Assembly: GCA_007135295.1 (NCBI GenBank)
Contig: SLJD01000239.1
Coordinates: 1 to 5,553, forward strand
Direction: 5' to 3'
Length of the DNA stretch: 5,553 nt
Source of the DNA: Phycisphaerales bacterium
Lineage (GTDB): Bacteria > Planctomycetota > Phycisphaerae > Phycisphaerales > SM1A02
Below the pieces are notes generated by a model. It did no database searches. It had not been told where the DNA came from and saw nothing but the letters and a program-made list of their open reading frames with translations. The position numbers were made by a program, and so were the translations under genes. Of the stretch, positions 1 to 5,055 are shown one piece after another. Position 1 is the first letter of the stretch. Each line of letters opens with the position of its first letter.

Positions 1-147
1 ATCGAACCGGCCGGCGGGATGGACGACGAACCGGTGGAGGAACTGCCGCCAATCCCTCTGACCGGCGAGGGCAACGGCCACGTCCCGCCCGACCGCGCTG
101 CCGGCGAGCCGGAGCGTGACGACGACGATCCGATGCGGCACCTCTAA
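1..147 (+). CDS. C-terminal end of an unidentified protein (5' end outside window)
   Basis: Reading frame 1 is open from the first base to a TAA at 145-147, giving the last 48 residues of a protein whose start lies upstream. The visible part is low-complexity and probably disordered. It is rich in Pro, Gly, Glu and Asp, with an acidic run (ERDDDDP) just before the C-terminus MRHL. No domain or catalytic motif is visible, so no function can be given. That it is coding is supported by the strong third-position GC bias of the frame, by the absence of another stop, and by a stop just before a gap that holds a candidate promoter for the next gene. It might be the tail of a large conserved enzyme, since such tails are often acidic in this kind of genome, but this cannot be tested from 48 residues. 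Confidence 0.6.
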   Translation: MEPAGGMDDEPVEELPPIPLTGEGNGHVPPDRAAGEPERDDDDPMRHL

Positions 148-254
148 TCAGGTTTCGTGTCGGGCGCACACAGCAGGCCGCACGGGCAGAAGCGGGACGG
201 CCCGGCTCGCGGGCGCATTGCCTTCGCCGGCGACTGTGATATCTTCTGTCGGCC
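148..254 (+). promoter_or_regulatory. Candidate extended -10 promoter for the speY-like gene
   Basis: The 107-base gap between the upstream stop codon and the speY-like ATG holds TTGCCT at 218-223 and TATCTT at 240-245, separated by 16 bases. A TG sits one base before the second hexamer (237-238), as in extended -10 promoters. Transcription would begin about 6-8 bases after the -10, at about 251-253, almost on the ATG at 255. This fits the absence of any purine-rich Shine-Dalgarno sequence before that ATG. Earlier in the gap, short complementary arms (CCGC 178-181 with GCGG 209-212, enclosing CGGGC 183-187 with GCCCG 200-204) could form a GC-rich hairpin. There is no T-run after it, so it is at best a weak terminator for the upstream gene. 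The promoter is inferred from hexamer similarity only. Confidence 0.35.
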
Positions 255-1223
255 ATGACGATCCGCGAGTTCATGCAACGGCACTACCGGCATTTCAACG
301 CCGCCACCGTCGTCGACGCATCGGACGCCTACGTGCAGCACCTCGGCGGCGGGGGCAAGATGTTCCTGACGCTGGCGGGGGCGATGAGTTCGGCGGAACT
401 CGGCCGATCGCTGGCTGAAATGATCCGCCACGAGAAAGTCCACGCGATCTGCTGCACCGGCGCGAATCTGGAAGAGGATGTCTACAACCTCGTCGCGCAC
501 GATCATTACGAGCGCATCGCGAACTGGCGCGAGCTGACCGCCGAACACGAACGCGCCCTCTACGACCGCCAGCTCAACCGTGTCACCGACACGTGCATCC
601 CTGAAGAAGAGGCGATGCGCAAGATCGAGCGGCACATGTTCGAGTTGTGGACCGAAGCGGAGCGGGCCGGCAAACGTCTGCTGCCGCACGAGTTCATGTA
701 CGAACTGCTGCGCAGCGGGCGGCTGACGAGCGAGTACCAGATCGACCCGGCGGATTGCTGGCTGATCGCCGCCGCGGAGAAGAACCTGCCGATGTTCGTG
801 CCCGGCTGGGAAGACTCGACCCTCGGCAACATGTATGCGGCGCATCTGATGCGCGGCGATCTCCAGCATGTCCACACCGTGCGCAGCGGCGTCGAATACA
901 TGACCGAACTCGCCACGTGGTACATGGACACCGCGACGGAGCATCCGCTCGGGTTCTTTCAGATCGGCGGGGGCATTGCCGGCGATTTCCCCATCTGCGT
1001 CGTGCCGATGCTGCACCAGGACCTGAAGATCGACCACGTGCCGTACTGGAGCTACTACTGTCAGATCAGCGATTCGACGACGAGTTACGGCTCGTACAGC
1101 GGTGCGGTGCCGAACGAGAAGATCACGTGGGGCAAACTCGACGCCGAGACGCCGAAGTTCATGATCGAGTCTGACGCGACGATCGTCGCCCCGCTCGTCT
1201 TTGCCTACGTGCTCGGGTGGTAG
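255..1223 (+). CDS. speY: Deoxyhypusine synthase family protein, probable homospermidine synthase (SpeY-like)
   Basis: This is a complete 322-residue cytoplasmic member of the deoxyhypusine synthase (DHS) family. DHS enzymes use NAD to transfer the aminobutyl group of spermidine. Bacteria lack eIF5A, and the Anabaena homologue SpeY is required for homospermidine synthesis, so a polyamine product is likelier than a modified protein. Family landmarks are the NAD-site segments TLAGAMSSAELG (39-50) and CTGANLEED (67-75), FVPGWEDSTLGNM (181-193), GGG (238-240), ISDSTTSYGS (271-280), Glu288, and the TWGK motif (291-294) whose Lys294 matches the catalytic lysine of human DHS (Lys329). The GGG is followed by IAGDF, so the histidine pair that follows this glycine run in eukaryotic DHS is missing; His288 of human DHS is replaced. 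From memory this is typical of a bacterial clade rather than damage. The ATG at 255 is the only start that keeps the N-terminal family sequence; it has no Shine-Dalgarno. The gene ends 3 bases from the agmatinase stop on the other strand. Family assignment is very secure; the exact substrate is inferred. Confidence 0.93.
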   Translation: MTIREFMQRHYRHFNAATVVDASDAYVQHLGGGGKMFLTLAGAMSSAELGRSLAEMIRHEKVHAICCTGANLEEDVYNLVAHDHYERIANWRELTAEHERALYDRQLNRVTDTCIPEEEAMRKIERHMFELWTEAERAGKRLLPHEFMYELLRSGRLTSEYQIDPADCWLIAAAEKNLPMFVPGWEDSTLGNMYAAHLMRGDLQHVHTVRSGVEYMTELATWYMDTATEHPLGFFQIGGGIAGDFPICVVPMLHQDLKIDHVPYWSYYCQISDSTTSYGSYSGAVPNEKITWGKLDAETPKFMIESDATIVAPLVFAYVLGW

Positions 1224-1226
1224 AGG

Positions 1227-2114
1227 TCATCGGTCGGCGAAGATCTCGCTGAGAAATCGATACACGAGTTTCGCGGCGAGGAAGTCACACGACCAGAAGC
1301 CCGGCGTGGGCAGCAATTCGACAACGTCAAAGCCGACCACCCGCCGGCTCCGGGCGACCGAGGCGAGCAGGTTCTCGACATCCGGCCAGGTCAGTCCGCC
1401 GGGTTCCGGCGTGCCGGTCGCCGGCATGACCGATGAATCGAACGCGTCGAGGTCGATCGTCACGTACACCGCGTCGCTGAGCGTCGCGACGGCGCGTTCG
1501 ATCCACGGCCGGCCGGGCTGATCGACGATGTCATGGGCGTAGAAGACGCGATGCGGGTCGAGCCCTGGCGCTTCATCGGCGTCGATGGCCCTGATGCCGA
1601 CCTGTGTGATCGAACACCACTGCCGCGCTCTCGCCATGACGCAGGCGTGGTTGAATGCCGAGCCGTCGTACGTCTCGCGCGTGTCAGCGTGGGCGTCAAT
1701 CTGCAGCACGCTGAGTGATTCGAACCGCCGGGCAGCGGCGCGGATGGCGCCGATGGAGACGCTGTGCTCGCCGCCGATGACCACGGGGAACTGCCCGCGT
1801 TTATAAATCTGCGCCACGTCTCGGTCGACATGATCCGTCATGACATCCGGCGGCTCATCGGTCACAACCGGATCAAGCGTCGCGATGCCGCGCTGATACA
1901 CCTCGGTGCCGGTGGGAATGTCGTACAGCTCAAGATTCGCCGATGCGTCGAGCAATGCGGCCGGGCCGCGGTCCGCGCCTTTCTTCCAACTGCTCGTCCG
2001 GTCGTACGGCACAGGCAGGACGGCAATTGCAGCGGTCGCGGGGTCGGCGTGTTCAGCCGGCAGGTCGCCGAAAGGCGTCAGGCGGTTGATGGCGGTCGGG
2101 GTCGGATCCGTCAT
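1227..2114 (-). CDS. speB: Agmatinase / agmatinase-family ureohydrolase
   Basis: The 295-residue protein belongs to the arginase/agmatinase ureohydrolase fold. It is expected to hydrolyse agmatine to putrescine and urea with two Mn ions in the cytoplasm. The metal ligands are all present: His117 in GGEHSVS (114-120), Asp140, His142 and Asp144 in the DAHAD segment, and Asp221 and Asp223 in the IDLDAFD segment, followed by the conserved PGGLTW (238-243). The C-terminal stretch SCDFLAAKLVYRFL resembles agmatinases more than arginases. The frame is open further upstream to 2198, but that extension lies inside the preceding gene. The ATG at 2114-2112 overlaps that gene's TGA (ATGA) and gives the normal family length, so it is preferred. 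No clear Shine-Dalgarno precedes it, which fits translational coupling. It is the last gene of a three-gene minus-strand operon. Related substrates such as guanidinobutyrate or aminopropylagmatine cannot be excluded, but the SpeY-like neighbour favours a polyamine role. Confidence 0.92.
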   Translation of the reverse strand: MTDPTPTAINRLTPFGDLPAEHADPATAAIAVLPVPYDRTSSWKKGADRGPAALLDASANLELYDIPTGTEVYQRGIATLDPVVTDEPPDVMTDHVDRDVAQIYKRGQFPVVIGGEHSVSIGAIRAAARRFESLSVLQIDAHADTRETYDGSAFNHACVMARARQWCSITQVGIRAIDADEAPGLDPHRVFYAHDIVDQPGRPWIERAVATLSDAVYVTIDLDAFDSSVMPATGTPEPGGLTWPDVENLLASVARSRRVVGFDVVELLPTPGFWSCDFLAAKLVYRFLSEIFADR

Positions 2115-3262
2115 GCCGGCGATGATATCGCGCGGCGGTTCTTCCATCGCACGACTCCGCCGACGACGATCGGCGCCAGGCCGATCAGCGGCAGCCACGT
2201 GTGGTGCGCGATGAAGCCGAGTTCGTAGAACGGCATCGCGATGCCGATGAGCAGCGCGATGATCCGCACATCCACTGACCGCGTTGTGGTGAGGGGGGCG
2301 TCATCACCTTTTCGCCGCATGAACCACAGGGCCAGTGCCGGGAAGACAAGCCCGTAAAACACGAGAAATCGCAGGTACCATTCGACGCCGGCTTGGTACG
2401 GTTCATCGGCAACGCCGGCAACGTACACGATCGCTCCCGCGGCGATCAGCGCGAGGATCGGCCCCGGCCGGTTGAGCGACTCGAGCAGCGACCAGTCCGG
2501 GTGCAGCGCCCGCCAGTGCGCCGCGACGGTGAAAACGCTCTGCGCCGTGAGATGGGCAAGCAGCAGGCCGGTCACCCCGCCGGGAAAGCGGTCGGCGTAG
2601 GCGGCGGTGAAGACGATCATCGCGGCGAACGCCACCCCGAAGACGGCGAACGTGTGTCGGCTGCCCGAGGCCTGCAGCGCCTGGTGAAACGTCAGATCGA
2701 AATACGGGCAGAGTATGAAGCCGAACGCGACGACCGGAGCGAGCCAGAGCAGTTCAAGCGGCGGCCGCTCCCCCGTCCACCCCCATGCGTCCAACCCGCC
2801 GGCCCCGATGCCGCCCCAAACACCGAGCGAAACAAGGTACACCACCACTGCGAGCAGCGGCCACGCGGCCATGGTGACGCGGCTGAGCAGAATCGATCCG
2901 AGAATCAGCGCAGCCGCCGCACCGATCGGCCCCGCCGCGTTCCCGGCCGTTGCCGGCCAGAGCACGTAAGCGATCAGTGCCGCGAAAAAACAGTGGTACG
3001 CGATCGTTACCCACGAGAACCAGCGCAGCATCGCGCGGTGGCGAGCGACGAACCGGCGTGAAGCGTTGGGGCTGGCGATGACGTACCCGAACGCTGCGCA
3101 CCCCAGCACGTTGGGGATCGCAAAGACGAGAAACCCCGGCCAGCCGTACCGGTCGAGCATGATGACCGGCAGGAACATGCCGATGCACCACGTCCAACTG
3201 CAGGCGCAGTAGAGCCCCCACCCGCCCGTTCGGATCCATGCGGCGGTCGCGGCCCCGGTCAC
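2111..3262 (-). CDS. Polytopic inner-membrane protein of unknown function, possible transporter
   Basis: This is a 383-residue, strongly hydrophobic protein with about 12 predicted membrane segments. Approximate residues are 14-36, 42-63, 81-101, 111-127, 131-152, 168-187, 204-222, 228-248, 267-284, 296-314, 331-349 and 354-371. Charged residues fall in the loops: an Arg-rich loop after segment 2 (RRFVARHR) and an MRRKGDD loop after segment 10. The frame is open further upstream, but only as a shadow of the preceding gene. The GTG at 3262-3260 overlaps that gene's TGA by 4 bases (GTGA) and sits just before the first membrane segment, so it is chosen as the start. Notable features are the Trp/Cys-rich first segment (SWTWCIGMF), the Pro-Asn at the end of segment 2 (AIPN), and CPYFDLTFHQ after segment 6. 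The number of segments and the helix-breaking residues are compatible with a LeuT-like secondary transporter, but no diagnostic motif is seen. Coupling to the agmatinase suggests, without proof, a polyamine-linked substrate. Confidence 0.8.
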   Translation of the reverse strand: MTGAATAAWIRTGGWGLYCACSWTWCIGMFLPVIMLDRYGWPGFLVFAIPNVLGCAAFGYVIASPNASRRFVARHRAMLRWFSWVTIAYHCFFAALIAYVLWPATAGNAAGPIGAAAALILGSILLSRVTMAAWPLLAVVVYLVSLGVWGGIGAGGLDAWGWTGERPPLELLWLAPVVAFGFILCPYFDLTFHQALQASGSRHTFAVFGVAFAAMIVFTAAYADRFPGGVTGLLLAHLTAQSVFTVAAHWRALHPDWSLLESLNRPGPILALIAAGAIVYVAGVADEPYQAGVEWYLRFLVFYGLVFPALALWFMRRKGDDAPLTTTRSVDVRIIALLIGIAMPFYELGFIAHHTWLPLIGLAPIVVGGVVRWKNRRAISSPA

Positions 3263-3867
3263 GACTTCTGGCGGGCCCGCCGGCGTTCGCGGCGTTGCCT
3301 GACGTGAGATTTCGGCGTGCAGTGGAAGGTGATCTCGCACCGGCCGACGCGCAGTTCCTTGCCGTTGCTCTTGACCTGCTGGCGGATTTCCATTTCGAGA
3401 TCGATGTTGAACTCGCCGCCGGCGTCGATCTTCTCGCGCAGGTTGTCGGAATGCACGACGCGGTAGATCGCCGGCCCGTGGCACGGCCGGAGGAACCGGT
3501 AGTTCATCTGCTTGCAGACCACGGCGTAGTCGCTGCCGCACTCGGCGAAAAGGTACATACCGGCGGCGACTTCGGAGTTGCCGAGCAGCGCCGCCCCGGC
3601 CATAGCGTTGTACCAGTTGCGGTTGAAGCGGCGGAAGGGCAGGACGGCGGTAAAGGTGCTCGAATCGATCCGCTTCATGCGGATCCCGGAGCGGAATGCG
3701 TACGGCAGCCAGATCAGCGAGCAGACCTTGTGCCAGAACGCGTTGCGGGTGCTGAGCCGGCTGATAAACGCTTCAGCCCGCTCCACGAATGAACGGTGGT
3801 CACGCGTCGCCAGCGTGCCGGCCTTGCCGGGCTGGCCCAGGGATGTTTCAAGCTTGGGACTGGGCAC
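3259..3867 (-). CDS. DUF4442-like hotdog-fold protein, possible thioesterase
   Basis: The 202-residue protein starts at GTG 3867-3865. A Shine-Dalgarno sequence (GAGGA, 3876-3872) lies 4 bases before the start and supports this choice. Residues about 40-185 look like a single hotdog domain of the DUF4442/PaaI-thioesterase type. A beta strand (DSSTFTAVLPF, 68-78) leads into the segment NRNWYNAMAGAALLGNSEVAAG (82-103), which corresponds to the long central hotdog helix, followed by alternating strands to about residue 185. Characterised hotdog relatives hydrolyse acyl-CoA thioesters, but DUF4442 members are mostly uncharacterised and no catalytic acid is obvious here. The C-terminus is very basic (RQRRERRRARQ, 190-200), which may bind nucleic acid or acidic lipid headgroups, or may just be compositional. 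It is the first gene of the operon; its TGA overlaps the GTG of the membrane protein by 4 bases. The family call comes from pattern recognition without a profile search. Confidence 0.72.
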   Translation of the reverse strand: MPSPKLETSLGQPGKAGTLATRDHRSFVERAEAFISRLSTRNAFWHKVCSLIWLPYAFRSGIRMKRIDSSTFTAVLPFRRFNRNWYNAMAGAALLGNSEVAAGMYLFAECGSDYAVVCKQMNYRFLRPCHGPAIYRVVHSDNLREKIDAGGEFNIDLEMEIRQQVKSNGKELRVGRCEITFHCTPKSHVRQRRERRRARQKS

Positions 3868-4144
3868 GGATTCCTCGGATTTCAGTCAGTCAAGGCGTCA
3901 AGCCGGCGGCCGGGCCGGGACCAACGCCGGAACCAACAGTTGACGCGGCAGACAATATTCCTCGACATCGCCATTTTTGATTGAGGTCGCAACATCCGCC
4001 GCGAAGTGCGGTATGCTAACCGGGCAGGAGGATCGCTTCCAGTCCGACGACATTTCTGAATCTCGCGCCCGATTCCACGCGGCATCATGCCTTGCTTGAT
4101 CGCCCTTGCCGGATGCCGATGAATCACGCGCCGGAGAAATGGCC
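3868..4144. promoter_or_regulatory. Divergent intergenic region with weak promoter-like elements
   Basis: This 277-base region separates the minus-strand operon from the plus-strand isomerase gene and must hold signals for both. It is more AT-rich in its middle (about 3950-3985) than the genes on either side. For the plus strand, TATGCT at 4012-4017 is a fair -10 hexamer without a good -35. AGGAGG at 4026-4031 looks like a strong Shine-Dalgarno but has no start codon at the right distance. For the minus strand, TATTGT (3957-3952) is a possible -10, also with no convincing -35. A Shine-Dalgarno for the DUF4442-like gene is at 3876-3872. No small ORF or RNA gene could be supported. The promoter assignments are guesses from hexamer similarity. 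Confidence 0.3.
3895..3946. repeat. Nested inverted repeats in the leader of the minus-strand operon
   Basis: GCGTCAA at 3895-3901 is the exact reverse complement of TTGACGC at 3940-3946. Inside this pair, CCGGCG at 3903-3908 is the exact reverse complement of CGCCGG at 3925-3930. The two pairs are nested, so one RNA strand could fold into a long hairpin with an outer 7-bp arm, an internal asymmetric bulge and an inner 6-bp GC-rich arm. It ends about 19 bases before the Shine-Dalgarno of the DUF4442-like gene. No T-run follows on either strand, so it is not a typical terminator. It could be a leader structure, a regulator binding site, or chance in GC-rich DNA. Confidence 0.35.
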
Positions 4145-4993
4145 ATGGCGATGCCAATTCGGATCGGGGTTTGCTCGTGGTCGGTCAAGCCGCAAAATCC
4201 GCGGCACCTCGCGGATCTGGTCCGCTCGGCCGGGCTGTCCGCGGTCCAGCTCGCCCTCAGCCCCGTCATCCGCGATCCGGAGACTTGGGCCGGCGTGTTT
4301 GACGACCTTCGCGCCGCCGGCATCGCCATCGCCAGCGGCATGATGGACATGGCCGGCGAGGACTACAGCTCCATCGACGCCATCGCCCGAACCGGCGGCG
4401 TTCGACCCGATGCCACCTGGCCGGACAACGAATCCCACGCCAAGGCCGTCGCGGACCTCGCCGCGAGTCAGGGCATCGAACTGGTCACCTTCCACGCCGG
4501 CTTCCTTCCCGAATCACCCGACCACCCGGAACGGACGAAACTGCTCGACCGCGTCGGCCGGCTGGTCGACCACTTCGCCGATCGCGGCGTGCGGGTCGGC
4601 CTGGAGACCGGTCAGGAATCGGCCGCAGCGCTGCGGCAGGTGCTCGATGAACTCGACCGCCCCACGCTGGCCGTCAACTTCGACCCGGCGAACATGATCC
4701 TCTATAACAGCGGTGATCCGATCGAGTCGTTGACCGAGCTGCTCGATCGCGTCTGCCAGCTTCATATCAAGGACGCGCGGCAATCCGACCGGCCCGGCGA
4801 ATGGGGTGATGAAGTCGTCGTCGGACTCGGATCGGTCGACTGGTCGCGGCTGTGCGACCTGCTCTGTACCATGCCCAAGCCGATCGACCTGATCATCGAA
4901 CGGGAAGCCGGCGAGGACCGGCTGGCGGACGTCATGGTCGCCCGTGAAGTCATACAGGCGAATCTGCCGGGCATGAATCCCGCCAACCGGTAG
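4145..4993 (+). CDS. Sugar phosphate isomerase/epimerase-like TIM-barrel protein
   Basis: This is a complete 282-residue cytoplasmic protein of the xylose-isomerase-like TIM-barrel superfamily (sugar phosphate isomerases/epimerases, related to endonuclease IV). The usual metal-binding acidic and histidine residues are visible near the ends of successive strands: Glu154 in GLETGQE, Asp180 in NFDPAN, His207 in LHIKDA and Glu252 in IIEREAG. VGLGSVDW before the last strands matches the G-x-G-x-(I/V)-(D/N)-(F/W) segment common in this family. Early strands are RIGVCSW near the N-terminus and IELVTFHAGF in the middle. Three in-frame ATGs occur at 4139, 4145 and 4151. The one at 4145 has GGAG (4133-4136) at an 8-base spacing and is preferred; a TTG at 4106 would add 13 residues of no family character. 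The substrate cannot be deduced, because this superfamily covers isomerases, epimerases and dehydratases of many sugars and inositols. It is followed 62 bases later by the gamma-glutamyltransferase gene on the same strand. Confidence 0.88.
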   Translation: MAMPIRIGVCSWSVKPQNPRHLADLVRSAGLSAVQLALSPVIRDPETWAGVFDDLRAAGIAIASGMMDMAGEDYSSIDAIARTGGVRPDATWPDNESHAKAVADLAASQGIELVTFHAGFLPESPDHPERTKLLDRVGRLVDHFADRGVRVGLETGQESAAALRQVLDELDRPTLAVNFDPANMILYNSGDPIESLTELLDRVCQLHIKDARQSDRPGEWGDEVVVGLGSVDWSRLCDLLCTMPKPIDLIIEREAGEDRLADVMVAREVIQANLPGMNPANR

Positions 4994-5055
4994 GCCGTCG
5001 GTCAAAGAGGAACTCGGTCGGCCACGGCGTGAACGCCGTCACGGGAGATTGCCCC
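4994..5055 (+). promoter_or_regulatory. Intergenic hairpin and ribosome binding site before ggt
   Basis: The 62-base gap contains a perfect 6-bp hairpin, ACGGCG (5024-5029) and CGCCGT (5034-5039), around a TGAA tetraloop. It has no downstream T-run. GGAG follows at 5044-5047, eight bases before the gamma-glutamyltransferase ATG at 5056, which is ideal Shine-Dalgarno spacing and fixes that start. The hairpin sits 4 bases before the GGAG without including it, so it may protect or modulate the ribosome site rather than terminate transcription. No promoter hexamers stand out, so read-through from the isomerase gene is possible. Confidence 0.4.

Noticed and set aside
183..204. GC-rich hairpin as a rho-independent terminator for the first gene
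   Set aside because: The stem is only 5 bp with a 12-base loop, and no T-run follows it.
144..1037. Long minus-strand open frame (297 codons) opposite the speY-like gene
   Set aside because: It lies wholly antisense to a gene with clear family motifs, and its translation is rich in Arg, Val, Asp and His with no recognisable domain, as expected of a shadow frame in GC-rich DNA.
2115..2198. N-terminal extension of the agmatinase to an upstream ATG at 2198
   Set aside because: The extra 28 residues are an Arg-rich shadow of the membrane-protein gene, and the ATG at 2114 makes the stop/start overlap and gives the normal family length.
2393..3061. Plus-strand open frame (222 codons) opposite the membrane protein
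   Set aside because: The translation is Arg/Glu/Pro-rich low complexity without a domain, while the opposite strand encodes coherent membrane segments.
3263..3541. N-terminal extension of the membrane protein (93 residues)
   Set aside because: The segment is Arg/Pro-rich, overlaps the hotdog gene in another frame and has no membrane or domain character. The GTG at 3262 forms a normal 4-base overlap.
3238..3792. Plus-strand open frame (184 codons) opposite the hotdog gene
   Set aside because: It is antisense to a gene with its own Shine-Dalgarno and hotdog-like pattern, and it shows no domain of its own.
4106..4144. TTG start for the isomerase at 4106
   Set aside because: It adds 13 residues without family similarity, while the ATG at 4145 has GGAG at 8 bases.
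5024..5039. Perfect 6-bp hairpin as a terminator after the isomerase gene
   Set aside because: No T-tract follows; the next bases form the Shine-Dalgarno of ggt.
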